Positions 1-12,115 of a DNA stretch of 64,000 bases are shown here, piece after piece. Within the stretch, counting starts at the first letter, position 1. Each line of letters begins with the position of its first letter. Made by a program: the position numbers and the translations under genes. The stretch comes from Unio delphinus (Eukaryota > Mollusca > Bivalvia > Unionida > Unionidae). The stretch lies in NCBI GenBank assembly GCA_029339505.1, contig JAQISU010000058.1, forward strand, positions 1,924,001 through 1,988,000. Reading direction: 5' to 3'. The notes under the pieces were generated by a model. That model was given only the letters and a program-made list of their open reading frames with translations. It was not told where the DNA came from and did not search any database.

Positions 1-824
<824 letters not shown>

Positions 825-1062
825 ACAATAAGAAGAATGATAAGAATAATAATATTGAGGACATTGTATAGCACCTGATCATTATAAACTGTATGCGCTT
901 TACAACATCTATGACATCTATAATGATATTGACTACAAAAAAAAAAAAATTCGGTTCAAATATTTCAGTTAGGAAACATTATCAGGTCTTTAAGTTTGTC
1001 CCTGCAGTCGAAAAAGGTCAGTTTTGAGAGCACCCTTGAAAAGGATCGCTGTGTCTTTGTGT

Positions 1063-1540
1063 CTAATTCTTATGAGCAATTCCTACAACTGGTATGCTAA
1101 AGAACTGTGTCCATATGAGTTCGTGTTTATAGTGGGAATAATGAGTATACGATTGTAAAAAGAGGAGCGTAGGTATCTTGCTGTTGTGTACACATGGGTG
1201 AGGCCAGATATGTATGTTGAACTGGAGTCCGTAAGTGAAACGTAGCACGGAGAACAAATTGTTTGTTTGATTTTGGATCGAATGGATACCCAGTGTAGGG
1301 TACATAGCAGTGGTGACGTGTGCTCTGATCGTGGTACTCTTAAGGATGATCCGAGCAGAAGTTTTTTGAACTTTTGACGTTTCTGGAGTATATGTTGACA
1401 CGAACCAGACAGATTTGAATTGCAATAGTCCAGTCTTGAAAGTACTATTGAACACAGACGTGTTTTAGTGGCATCAGATGAAAGAAACATATTTGCAAAT
1501 GGAGCTGAATGGATATATACATTGAAACATAGTATCACAT
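1063..1540 (-). pseudogene. 3' end of a CR1/L2-like LINE reverse transcriptase ORF
   Basis: The minus strand reads as the C-terminal part of a non-LTR retrotransposon polymerase ORF, after the catalytic core. Recognisable stretches are SRLDYCNSNLSG, the 'QHILQK' block, 'SPLLCTLHW' and a late 'YGHSSLAYQ' block. In this family they follow one another with this spacing as SRLDYCNSLL...LQK.QN.AAR...SPLL..LHWLPI...Y..RS. Homology appears in two overlapping frames (151 and 130 codons), so at least one frameshift is present. The catalytic palm is absent, as expected for a decayed fragment. It may belong to the same family as the LINE at 52-54 kb, which retains only the 5' part. Confidence 0.75.
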
Positions 1541-2559
1541 GACAGGGGTCTTCACTTGACCTAGCGGCGTCAAATCCTGGCGCGATTCCCGCTAGAAGTC
1601 ATATGTTTACCCCAAATGTCCAGACTTCATACAACTTCAGTTATAAATTAGAAAGCTCGACGTGTCCGTGCTATACATAAATTTTTACTCAAATTAATGC
1701 AAGACCACAGATCTCACAACCTGCCAACTATATATCAACCGCATGGTTTCTCTTCGTAAGGTTTCCGTACCGTCAGCAGTTAACGCCGTAGAAACTATAC
1801 ATATATTTTCTAGCACAGGGAACTATTTAACTACCCCATATTAGGCGAGTATATCCATTGTCTCCAGATAAATTTTGCCAGTACAACTGCATCACATTTT
1901 CCACCATGGCTACATAAAGGTCAGTTTCTAAGTCCCTTCTTGTTGATTCCATTGCGTAATTTACCGGTTTCCTACCGTAAATACTGCCACTGCAGTCGCA
2001 CCACCAATGTACACCATTATAATTTAATACGAACTATGGTACGTTAGAGACACTCTCATGCAGTTTTGACCTGAATTCAATAAAAGTGATCTAATTGGTG
2101 GTTCAGCACAAGATAATGACTGATTTAATTTAAATCAAAAATATTAGTAAAGTTCACAGTGTGTCACAAAGAAAGTGAATATTAAATGAATCAATGTGCC
2201 GCTGTTAGACCAACTTGATCTCTCCGTATAAGCTCGTTTGTTTTGATCACGTGACAATATGGTGTCGGCGTTTACCTGACTTAGTATAGTCGAGTGCAGG
2301 GCATGCATCACAATTAATTTTACCTTTATGTTATCTACGTATATTTCTCAGTACTGACCTTTCAACTGTGTGACGATCGATACAAATCATATTTTAATCT
2401 AAAATATCTCCAAAGATGACTTCACGGTGAAGTTCTTGTCAAGGGGTTCACCGACATTTTTTTGAGAGGCTTCACTGTAAACAGAACAGCATGTAAACAG
2501 AACACAGATTTCACTTCTGGATCATCACCAAGCCCATATTACTCAATATGCACTGACGA

Positions 2560-2605
<46 letters not shown>

Positions 2606-3230
2606 ACAACCACTCTCTGAGCTCATATTCTCAAGAATAAACAATTACCTTTAAATCCCTACCACAAATGCATCAATATAACTTTTCTATAACCACCAAA
2701 ATGAGAGAGGAAAAACTTTTCTAAAAATTGGCTAGAACTACGGGGTACTGAACTGGAAATAATAATTGTGATGCGATTCCTGACAACGCAGGTATCATGT
2801 TAAGTAGGGAACCAAACTAGTGTCTTTTGGACCCTTTTTTTTTTACTGGTGACATGCGATAATTGGATAGGTTGGAGGGTACCAATACGAATTCTATTCT
2901 AATTAAGACCCACTGATGAAATGCCTGTCAAGTTGGTAATGGTTACATCATTTAAAGACTGCGATGATAGCCAAAATTAAATGTATAACGTACCAGACAA
3001 ACGGATACAGGTAGAAAAGAAGCATAATTAACAAATCTTAACAACTCCATCATGAATATGTCCCCTAAGCTTCAAAGGCGAAGTGTAAAGCATACGGCCA
3101 TAAACATGATAATATCCAAGCATCCGTAACCTTTCCAAAATATTAGGGCACCCAATTGATTGACTAGTACCCAGTATGAACAATATAACAAAACTTGCTA
3201 CTTAAGAATACATCATAATCTTAGACTATG
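1541..3230. other. Intergenic; 42-bp poly(A) tract at 2561-2602
   Basis: No gene seen. The only marked feature is an uninterrupted run of 42 A at 2561-2602, which could be the tail of a plus-strand retroposed copy. No recognisable coding or tRNA-like sequence precedes it, so its origin is undetermined. Confidence 0.5.
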
Positions 3231-3463
3231 ACACACACACATACACACACGCACGCGCGCACGCACATCTATCTACCTATCCACCTACCTACCTACCTGC
3301 CTGCCTGCCTGCCTGCATGCCTACCTACCTGCCTGCCTGCCTGACTGCATACCTACCTACCTACCTACCTGCCTGCCTGCCTGCCTACCTACCTACCTAC
3401 CTACCTACCTACCTACCTACCTACCTACCTACCTACATACATACATACATACATACATACATC
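3231..3463. repeat. Compound microsatellite (CA)n-(CTAC/CTGC)n-(CATA)n
   Basis: A CA/CG-rich start gives way to about 165 bp of CTAC and CTGC tetranucleotides and then CATA tetranucleotides. The Leu/Pro/Tyr/Thr-repeating frame across it comes from the tetranucleotide period and is not a gene. Confidence 0.95.
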
Positions 3464-4031
3464 GTTAAAAAAAGTAGCAGGCTAATCAGGGAAATTTCTG
3501 AAATTTAAAGCAGATAATCTACAAATAAATAGAAACAAAATTAATTGTTTTACCTGATTTGGCTTCATCTTGCTAAGAATGTTTTTTTTTAATGTCGAAT
3601 TCGATACAAAAACGAAGAATGAGTCTTCCGAGCTAATAGACTAATATTTCATCAACATAAATAATAAGCATAAGCGTTGGAATTTTTCCACATTCTTCAA
3701 AATATATAATTGAAATTATTTTCTTTTGCACCGAATTGCTGTGTCTCAAGATCGTCGATGAAAGGAGAATAGTTTTGTTATTTTCTGTTCTTTTTTATTT
3801 GTCTATTTATTTATTATCTCTGTTTATTATCTCTGTTTTGTTTGGAGACAACTGCAAAACTGCCAGATATTCTGAAAATGAGGTCATTGGCTGCGTCAGT
3901 GTCAAATAACAGTGACCTTTATGTTTCATTTTATTCTTTCGTTAATTTGTCACCGTATCATACTCTCTGGTTAACTTATGTGACTGTCAAACCTGGTCCT
4001 CTGAATCTCCGTATAAAATGAAGTAATTCTG
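3464..4031. other. Non-coding, nothing recognised
   Basis: AT-rich sequence with T-rich runs; no gene or RNA seen. Confidence 0.5.
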
Positions 4032-4270
4032 AGAAATCCTTTAGTCAGTCTGTCTACACAGACTCGAAGTCAGAAATCCTTTAAATCAGTCTGTCTACAC
4101 AGACTCGAAGTCAGAAATCCTTTAGTCAGTCTGTGTACATAGACTCGAACTCAGAAATCCTTTAGTCAGTCTGTCTACACAGACTCGAACTCAGAAATCC
4201 TTTAGTCAGTCTGTCTACACAGACTCGAACTCAGAAATCCTTTAGTCAGTCTGTCTACACAGACTCGAAC
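4032..4270. repeat. 40-bp tandem repeat, six units, each with a perfect hairpin
   Basis: Six head-to-tail copies of a 40-41 bp unit starting AGAAATCCTTTAGTCAG. Every unit carries the inverted repeat AGTCTGT-CTAC-ACAGACT (7-bp stem, 4-base loop). In the third unit both the loop and the 3' arm side differ by single bases. The last unit runs into the next minisatellite at 4285. Confidence 0.9.
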
Positions 4271-4284
4271 GTACGGGATGGACA

Positions 4285-4545
4285 TTAGCGATCGTAGGGT
4301 GAGGTTTGGAGCGATCGTAGGATGAACGGGATCAATCGTAGGGTAAACTTGGAGAGATCGTAAAGTGAGCTGGAGCAATCGTAAGGTGAGCTTGGAGAGA
4401 TCATAAGGTGAGCTTGCAGCAATCGTAGGGTGAGCTAGGAGCTGTCGTAGGGTGAACGGGGGCGATCTTATGGTGAATTGGAGCAGTTGTAGGGTGAGCT
4501 GGAGCAGTCGTGGGGTGGTGAGCTGGAGAAATCGTAGGGTGAGTT
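4285..4545 (+). repeat. Degenerate ~25-bp minisatellite (GATCGTAGGGTGAGCTGGAG type)
   Basis: About ten diverged copies of a unit containing 'CGATCGTAGGGTGAGC' and 'TGGAG'. The same unit occurs in reverse complement at 13500-13650. The short reading frames across it look like repeat artefacts. Confidence 0.85.
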
Positions 4546-4975
4546 ATATATATCATACAGTGAACAGAATGGACGAACTGGATTTATTGAGAGTTGGAGT
4601 TACATCTTTTGAGTTCAAGATGGGGTGCTTTGGCGGCAATAGAAGGATTTAGAATAACTACAACAACAACAACGGGACAGCAATCAAAATCACTTAGTCA
4701 GATGTCTAAGTGCCGAATTAATATAAGCCATAATTAAGGCTGAACACGGCTCAACAGGTAATCCTGCTAGTTCAGCACATGTAAGTGTCGATTCCGACTT
4801 TCATAACATATTTACAAAAACGGAACCTATAATGCTTTGCATTCGGTCCGGGACTGTTAAGAAGCCAATTACGTGCACACGGTATTAGCACAATCTTGAC
4901 GTGCGAAACACCCACCTTGAGATTTCATAAGAATTTCTCATCCAAGAAAGGAAAACAGAAGGAACGGACAGGTTT

Positions 4976-5990
4976 TGCATATCAATGTGGGTTTTCTTTT
5001 CAAACAGGTGTATTGCTGGCTATTTCAAGCATATCAATGTGGATTTTCTATTCAAACGTGTGTATTGCTGGCTATTTCAAGCATATCAATGTGGGTTTTC
5101 TATTCAAACGTGTGTGTTGCTGGCTATTACAAGAATATCAATGTGGGTTTTCTATTCAAACGTGTGTATTGCTGGCTATTTCAAGCATATCAATGTGGGT
5201 TTTCTATTCAAACGTGTGTATTGCTGGCAATTTCAAGCATATCAATGTGGGTTTTCTATTCAAACGGGTGTATTGCTGGCAATTTCAAGCATATCAATGT
5301 GGGTTTTCTATTCAAACGGGTGTATTGTTGGCTATTTCAAGCATATCAATGTGGGTTTTCTATTCAAACGGGTGTATTGTTGGCTATTTCAAGCATATTA
5401 ATGTGGGTTTTCTATTCAAACGTGTGTGTTGCTGGCTATTTCATATTGCGAACAGGTTCCTAGACAAGATAAAAAAAATAACTTTTTCCAGTAATGGACA
5501 CATTATCAGTGGTGTTCATATTGAGAAAGAGTGGCCTGAATATGAAATATATTATCATATATCTGCTGTATGTGCTGAAAAGCTTTGCGGAGCTGGCTTT
5601 GAAGTTGTGACAAGCATTCATATATGCTGTTGTATGCAGAAAGTGACTTGTCATCTAAGAATGAATACCTGCAAAAATCCCTTGTCTATATCAGTTTCTC
5701 TTTGCATATATGACGAATATATGAAATAGCCAGCAATACACCCGTTTGAATAGAAAACCCACATTAATATGCTTGAAATAGCCAACAATACACCCGTTTG
5801 AATAGAAAACCCACATTGATATGCTTGAAATAGCCAGCAATACACGCGTTTGAATAGAAAACCCACATTGATATGCTTGAAATAGCCAGCAATACACACG
5901 TTTGAATAGAAAACCAACATTGATATTCTTGAAATAGCCAGCAACACACACGTTTGAATAGAAAACCCACATTGATATGCTTGAAATAGC
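4976..5990. mobile_element. Foldback-like structure: inverted arrays of a 52-bp repeat
   Basis: Left arm (4976-5444) is about nine direct copies of a 52-bp unit containing GTATTGCTGGCTATTTCAAG. Right arm (5722-5990) is about five copies of the same unit in reverse complement. A 276-bp unique spacer (5446-5721) separates them. Long inverted ends made of short tandem repeats are the hallmark of foldback (FB/TU-type) elements. I infer this class from architecture only: I see no transposase and no clear target-site duplication. Because 52 is not a multiple of 3 and the unit has no stop in any frame on that strand, all three frames stay open across each arm. The resulting Cys/Phe-rich frames should not be taken as genes. 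Confidence 0.6.
5628..5708 (+). repeat. 81-bp dispersed duplication, copy 1
   Basis: Starts TGTTGTATGCAGAAAGTGAC and matches 6305-6385 with only a few substitutions. It sits in the spacer of the foldback-like structure, while copy 2 lies outside its right arm. This suggests the inverted arm arose within, or by duplication of, a larger segment. Confidence 0.8.
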
Positions 5991-6304
5991 TATCAAAATT
6001 ACCAGTGGGCCGGGCACTGAATGGTGTTCTGCTTATTAAACTTACAAAAGATAAACTAATATACATTCGTCTAAATTTATCCTTTAATGAAGAAATCCAT
6101 CAGAAAGCGCTGAAAGTTACGTGAACGGTAATGATGACATGCCACGCCTTTTAAAAAGACAAAACGACAAGGAAGGATTAACAAATTCAATCTCAGAAAA
6201 ATCTTTTCCTTTGACAAATCAGACTCAAGTAATAATTTGGCAAAATCTGAAGACAGTAATGAATCATGTTCTGTGCTTGATTTATTTACATTATGAAAAA
6301 CCAC

Positions 6305-6385
6305 TGTTGTATGCAGAAAGTGACTTGTCATCTAAGAATGAGTACCTGCAAAAATCCCCAGTCTATATCAGTTTATCTTTGCATA
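6305..6385 (+). repeat. 81-bp dispersed duplication, copy 2
   Basis: Partner of 5628-5708. It lies in a 111-codon open stretch (6121-6456) just upstream of the HECT-like exon, and might be degenerate upstream coding sequence of that gene. No domain is recognised. Confidence 0.75.
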
Positions 6386-6587
6386 TGTCATTCATGCCAG
6401 AGTCATGTAGTTCTGATATTCATTGCCTGTTGGTAAACAAAGGCTCAATCGACTAGCTAACAGAAAGATATAAAAGAGAACATTCTGCAATACACCAAGG
6501 AGTTGTCTAAATACAGGATTTAAAACGGACAAAACGGACATAGATGTTCTTTAACAGGACTATCAGAACACATATCTAGTACCAGAC

Positions 6588-7172
6588 ATGTTCTTTGACA
6601 TTATTATTCACAGACGTCATGTACTGAAGAGTACCATACGAGCAGTGAATAATAGTAATTTTTGTTTCTTCCATACAGTTCTAGTTAATTTTTCAGGAGA
6701 AGATGCTCAGAATGGTGGTGGTCGACGTAGAGAATTGTTTCGGCTCTTGGTACATTGTGTTTGTTCTGAGATGGAAATTCTTGAGGGACCTCATGCTTGC
6801 AGATCGTTTGGACATGATAAACAGATGGTTGCTGGTGGAAAATAATTTTTGGCTGGAAAACGCATTACGTGGAGATTGATGAAAGGTGGACCATGTCCAA
6901 ACCGCTTGAGCATAGATTTATACAGTATCTTTACTGAAGGTGATGCTATAAACGTGTAATGAACCCTGGATGATGGGAACATAAGTGCAGATGAAAATTT
7001 GTGAAGCGGTAAGAGCTCTGATTGATACTTGATCAAATGAGAATTAGAAGAAAGAAATTTCTCGTGATAGTGAAATTCTTGCAGATCAGGGTCTGTCCAT
7101 GATTTTCAATTCAAAGTAATGGAGAAGGATGACATTCGCAAGCTAGCAGAAAGGCAATTCCTATTCTACAGG
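6588..7172 (+). pseudogene. Broken exon of a HECT-type (G2E3-like) E3 ubiquitin ligase
   Basis: HECT-domain ligases accept ubiquitin on a C-terminal Cys before passing it to substrate; this fragment covers only the N-lobe start. The frame from 6588 shows 'RRHVLKSTIRAV', then V-x-FSGEDAQNGGGRRRELFRLL. This fits the family pattern V.F.GE.a.D.GGP.REFF.LL, with the usual GGP turned to GGG. An in-frame TAA follows 'MVAGGK' at about 6842. The same frame resumes with 'GKRITWRLMKGGP' and 'LSIDLYSIF', matching the GK.I..SL..GGP..cL block. Near 7110-7172 another frame gives 'MEKDDIRKLAERQFLFYR', followed by AG|GTAAAA, a plausible splice donor. In-frame stops and a frame change mark it as non-functional. 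The catalytic Cys region is absent. Confidence 0.65.
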
Positions 7173-7331
7173 TAAAAATCATAAAAATATGTATCAGTGT
7201 GTCTGTTGTCCTAAACATATTTTACCTGTATAAAGCAGGAAACATATATGCAAACTGGATTTGTTGCAAATATCCTCATTTACGACACGTACACCCACTG
7301 TTAGGTCGGGGCTGGATCTGGAATCCCAAAC

Positions 7332-7333
<2 letters not shown>

Positions 7334-7391
<58 letters not shown>
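7334..7391. repeat. (TA)n microsatellite
   Basis: Pure TA run ending directly against TGTAACACCCC, the possible end of an LTR-like insertion. Confidence 0.95.
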
Positions 7392-7392
<1 letters not shown>

Positions 7393-7395
<3 letters not shown>

Positions 7396-9132
7396 AACAC
7401 CCCGTGTGTTATTTCAAAAAGACCAAGAGTTCAGTAATAAAAATGCTTTTTATAAATAACAAAGTTGAGATATAACATGCTTTACAATATTGCAATCGAC
7501 TTTACATAAACGCAGTATCCGTCACAACACTATCAACTTGTGAGAATATATAGCAGACTTGGTTATTTAAATGTCAAAAGAACGTTATAATATACAATAG
7601 TTATGTTAAATTAATGGTATTATTTAATTCATGTGTATATCAATAGCCTGATTTATTAGATTAATACGTCCTGACATAGTAGCGTGATCTCAATAAAAAT
7701 GATGATTTTAGTGCTAGTGTACTTCAGCAGTGTGGTGGGAGATAGCAGCGGCTTTATTGAATATTACACTATATAATTATAAGGCATTTACGTTCAATAC
7801 AAATCATGTAATAAATCTACTTAATATTTCTTATAACAATTTGATTCAGGTTTTGGATTTTAAAGTATCAAAGTTAATATCGGTTATGAAAATTACGTAA
7901 GTGATAATTTTAGAATACAAGGCCGAAATTCTTTTCTACTTAGTTTCTTTTTATTTTTTATTTTTCATAATTCTACTACTTAGATGTTCATACTTTGCCG
8001 CTCTGACAGCTATCTGCCAATACACTGTCTGCACGCATATTTATAGACTCTTATTCACGTCACATGACCTCAGTTAGCCAATCAATGTTTGTCCTTCTCC
8101 GGGCAAGCCATGGCGGTAACCAAGTCAACTGTTCAAACTGTAAGAAAAATCCCTGTGAGCGTGCAATTTAGACGGAGTTAAGTTGTCCTCACAGTGTCCG
8201 TGGTGTGCGTTTTTACTGTTAATCTTATAAATATATTCATACCTATGGTTCCGTATAACTGAAAGAAACGGACAAGTAAATTTCAATGCGAATCGAGTCA
8301 AAGTAGTGTATACTGATGATCCAATGAGTCGTGATACGGTTAGAAATAGTCCCTATCAACTGCATACTACAAGTATTCTGCACACTAAGTAACACAACAA
8401 TTTCTACATAACCAAGAACTTTCAATAATTAATAGTAACATTAGTTCTAAGTTATTGTCCAACAAAAGTCTGACAAGAAAACTGTGATTCTTCGGCTGGG
8501 CACATTGATTCCGTCAATATCCTGCATCTCTGCTGTTCCAGTAATAAAACTCCACCGGATGACTGAATTCATAAGTTTATGGGCTAACATCATTTTTCTC
8601 GCTTTGATATTCCCAAAACATGGAAGGTAAGATAATTCATTTCCTAAACTATTCATGTCAAATTCCAGCACGACACACCTATGGTTCAACATGGAATGAC
8701 TATGGCACAATAACTGCAAACATGCGAACTTCTTTCTACTTAAAGTTGATGTCCCAGTTTGTAGATCTGTTGACGTCTTTAGATGACTTCCTCGACGAAT
8801 TCGTTAATATTAATGATAACAGCATGACACTTCGGACCAGGGTAAGGTTTTACACTCACATTTAGTATAAGACGCAGGATACATATTTATAAAGATGCAT
8901 ACGGTGATCTAAACGATGGTGGGTGGGTGGTGTACATTCAGGAACGGAAGAAGTAATTCACACACGATAAACGTTTTCAGTGACAGATAAAAATGACACG
9001 ATCAAATAAGCCAAAGTCTCATAGTTCATCATCATCTCACATCTCAACGTTGAACATCAAATAATCTTGACACATTATTATTAACTGGACAATGTGCATG
9101 CAAAACTCCATTCACAGTACCAATATGGTACT

Positions 9133-9135
<3 letters not shown>
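7393..9135 (-). mobile_element. Possible solo LTR between two (TA)n tracts
   Basis: The interval begins TGTAACACCCCGTG directly after one (TA)n and ends GGTACTACA directly before another. Read on the minus strand it would start TGTAGTACC and end GGGGTGTTACA, giving TG...CA ends in a split TA tract. On that strand a TATAAATA box lies at about 8037-8046 with ATGTGACGTG-like sequence just upstream. The length (about 1.74 kb) is large for an LTR, no second copy is seen here, and a target duplication cannot be resolved inside TA repeats. It may simply be unique DNA between two microsatellites. Confidence 0.3.

Positions 9136-9136
<1 letters not shown>

Positions 9137-9224
<88 letters not shown>
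9137..9224. repeat. (TA)n microsatellite
   Basis: About 88 bp of TA repeat. Confidence 0.95.
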
Positions 9225-9227
<3 letters not shown>

Positions 9228-9254
9228 TTTCAAGGTGGGGCTTTGAACAGCTTC

Positions 9255-9765
9255 CGGTTAGTATGGTGTATAGTGTGTTTTTTTTTTTTTGGGGGGGGGC
9301 AGTGTCATGTATTGTGTAGGCTTATATTGGCATTATTATGTAATGTATATTGTGGGTTTATATTTAACATTATGATGTAATATATAGTGTTGGTTTATAT
9401 TTGGTATTATTATCTACCGTATAGTGTGGGTTTGTTTTTGTCATTATGATGTATTGTATAGTGTGGGTTTATTTATATTTGGCATTATATGTATTGTATG
9501 GTGTGGGTTTATATTTGGCATTATCATGTATAGTGATGGTTTATATTTGGCATTACGATGTTGTTCTTGTTTTGGAGTTTAACGCCATTTTTCAGCTCAC
9601 CATAGGCTATACATAGCGGCCAGTATTATTGGTGAAGGAAGAACCCGGGAAAACCCTCGAAAAGAACCACCAACACACGAGAAGCTACTATCAAGCTTTC
9701 TCACATAACTACATTATTATAATGTACTGTATAGTGTTTGTTTGTATTTGGCATTATCATGTGCT
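9255..9765 (+). repeat. ~38-bp minisatellite (TATAGTGTGGGTTTATATTTGG type), split by a SINE
   Basis: Roughly seven diverged copies of a unit with 'GTGTGGGTTTATATTTGGC' followed by ATTATNATGTA, from 9300 to 9560. One further copy lies at 9718-9765, beyond an inserted SINE-B fragment (9561-9712). The array therefore predates that insertion. Confidence 0.8.
9561..9712 (-). mobile_element. SINE-B fragment (3' half), inserted in a minisatellite
   Basis: Matches the tail half of the SINE-B family in antisense: TTTAACGCCATTTTTCAGC, then 'GGCTATACATAGCGGCCAG', 'GGAAGAACCCGGGAAAACCC' and the GAAGCTACT block. The tRNA-like head is missing, so it is 5'-truncated. Confidence 0.85.
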
Positions 9766-10012
9766 GGACTGGAATTTCATGTCCTTTAATCTAGTCCTTC
9801 ATGTCATAATGGGAAATCTTGTATTTTGACATGTAAAAATATAAGGATGTATTTTTCACATGAACATATAGCAATGAAAAAATATGCAGAGCATTTTTTG
9901 TTTGGGGGGGGGGGGGGCGTGTATGAAAAGCCTAATTCATGTATGCAACCAGTACTGTCCACATCCGCTGGGTCATACCTTAGTCTTCTATTTGTAGTCC
10001 CCAATTTTAAGG

Positions 10013-10081
10013 TATACATACATACATACATACATACATACATACATACATACATACATACATACATACATACATACATAC
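10013..10081. repeat. (CATA)n microsatellite
   Basis: About 17 CATA units; the Met/Tyr/Val/Cys and His/Thr/Tyr frames across it are artefacts. Confidence 0.95.
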
Positions 10082-10599
10082 TTGTTATTGATAGGGGTAT
10101 TAAGTTTAAGAGTCAGCATAACAATTGGGTCTAGCATTGGTCTTTTTGGGTAACTTGAAAACTACAGAGATCCTCACTTAACCAGTAGTTGACAAATTAA
10201 ATGTTTTGTAAAGCAATAAAATAATCATAAATAATGATGAAAGCAGTATAGGATTAAGGGCAGTAATTTGTAAAAGTATACAAACAACAGATTCTCTGCA
10301 GCACCAATGCCAACATGAAGCTGAACAAGGCAAACGTTTCATCAAATGATTTGAATGTGCCAGTAACCCAAGTCATTAAAAAATGGGTCTTCAAGAAATA
10401 CCAGTTAACTTGAGGGCATGAGTTCAAATCTTTAAATACCTTATTTACAGAGCTAAACATTTACAAGAAGACAGGAAATAATCAAGACCTTTGTGGCAGC
10501 TAAGAAGCAATGCAATCTCAGTTGTGATAGGAACTAGAAAAATAACTTGAATGCCGCTATGGGCAGCCGTCGCCGCAAAAATTACATGAATCAAATCTA

Positions 10600-11010
10600 G
10601 TATGAAATCAAATGATTTAACCTAGCAAATGAAATGATCAATCCAGATTCCAAATGATGTGGTGTCACATGAAATGATTTAACGAACAAAACTGAATGAT
10701 GCATTTAGATTTTAATTGACGTGGTATTAAATGAAATGATGTAGAGTGAAACGGAATGATGAATTCAGATTTCAAATGATGTTGTGTGATAAGAAATGAT
10801 ATAGTATGAAAAGAAATGATTGAATCACAAACATGAAATAATAAATTCAGATTTCAACTGATGTGGCGTTAAATGAAATGACCTGGTATTAAATAATGAT
10901 TTAAAGAACAAAACGGAATGATGATATGCGTTTCCAAATGACGTATTATTAAATAAAATGATGTATTCTAAAATGAAATGATTTGACTCAACCAATGAAA
11001 TCGTGAATTT
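10600..11010. repeat. Highly degenerate AAATGAAATGAT-type tandem repeat
   Basis: Recurring 'AAATGATGTNGTATTAAATG' and 'CAGATTTCAAATGATG' segments every 50-70 bp with heavy divergence. Confidence 0.6.
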
Positions 11011-11114
11011 AAATTCCAAACGGCGCCGAACAACACCTTTAAATTTTATAAAAGAAACAGTTTGTTTCGAGAAGAGATAGGGTAGGCCCTGGTGTTTCTT
11101 ACTCCATTTCCCGT

Positions 11115-11116
<2 letters not shown>

Positions 11117-11173
<57 letters not shown>
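11117..11173. repeat. (CT)n microsatellite
   Basis: Pure CT run; gives Arg/Glu-repeating frames on the minus strand that are not genes. Confidence 0.95.
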
Positions 11174-11176
<3 letters not shown>

Positions 11177-11293
11177 GCCCTGGTTCTATGTGACATGTTG
11201 ACGAGTGCGACGTACATAAAGATCATATTCGAAGCGTGAATATATTTTACGTGCATGCTCTTCACTTGAACGTCGAATAGTGTGTCAGTGGAA

Positions 11294-11297
<4 letters not shown>

Positions 11298-11386
<89 letters not shown>
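11298..11386. repeat. (TA)n microsatellite
   Basis: Pure TA run. Confidence 0.95.
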
Positions 11387-11390
<4 letters not shown>

Positions 11391-11927
11391 AATATGAAAT
11401 CGTGCTAACTTTGAAAATACATATACATGTGTATTTAAAGCAGAACCTTCTACCTAACCGTGGAACCAGTCGTCGATTCGTGGCCGAATAGTGCAGGTCT
11501 GTACACAAATCTTATGATCTATTACTTTTCAAACAAAGTCAATGTTATTGTCAACAGTCGATATTATTAGCTCGGAACTAACAAGGAGTTAATCCTTTAA
11601 CACCACATACATAACTTGCATTTGGTTATATATTCCAAATAAGGAAACGCGGAAGCGAGGGGTGCCTGGTACGATTTTCGAACTATCGTTAGGGTTGGCG
11701 TAAATAAGTAGGCAAAGTGGGGGTCCGGGTGGCAAAGTGGAAGTCCCTGCATATTACGCTTTTCCAGAGCATAAGTTTTGCCATCTAGATTTAAATAACC
11801 GTAGTCCAGAAAACATTGTTTGTCTCGCGGTCATTTATTTTCTTTCATTTTTTAAGTGAGGAAAGGCATCATCCCCAACCCCTTCTGGATTGTCTTAAAT
11901 GCATGAGACTTGCTTTATTTATTTGGT

Positions 11928-12115
11928 AGGAGCCGAGGTTGCGCAGTTGGTAGAGCGCTGGACTTGTTATTGAAGGGTTGCAGGTTCCATACCCAGACAT
12001 GCCAGACGTGATCAGCTGTAATGTGTGTGTTGGGAAAGGCAATTAGCTCCAATTTGCTCGACATGGTATAGCCATCAATGTGTTAAATGCAGTGACACCC
12101 CACCCCATTTATTTT
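11928..12115 (+). mobile_element. SINE-C: tRNA-like head with ~110-bp body
   Basis: The start resembles a tRNA with box A GTTGCGCAGTTGGTAGAGCGC and box B GGTTCCATACC at the expected spacing (about 35 bp), so a Pol III origin is likely. A non-tRNA body follows ('CCAGACGTGATCAGCTGTAATG...'). Only one copy is present in this window, so its family status is inferred from structure. A decayed tRNA pseudogene is the alternative. Confidence 0.55.

Noticed and set aside
4896..5729. 277-codon open frame rich in Cys/Phe/Tyr
   Set aside because: It is the 52-bp repeat read through, and the other two frames are equally open, so it is not evidence of a protein.
11935..12010. Functional tRNA gene
   Set aside because: Box A and B are present, but the stems do not pair well and a SINE-like body follows, so a tRNA-derived SINE is the better call.
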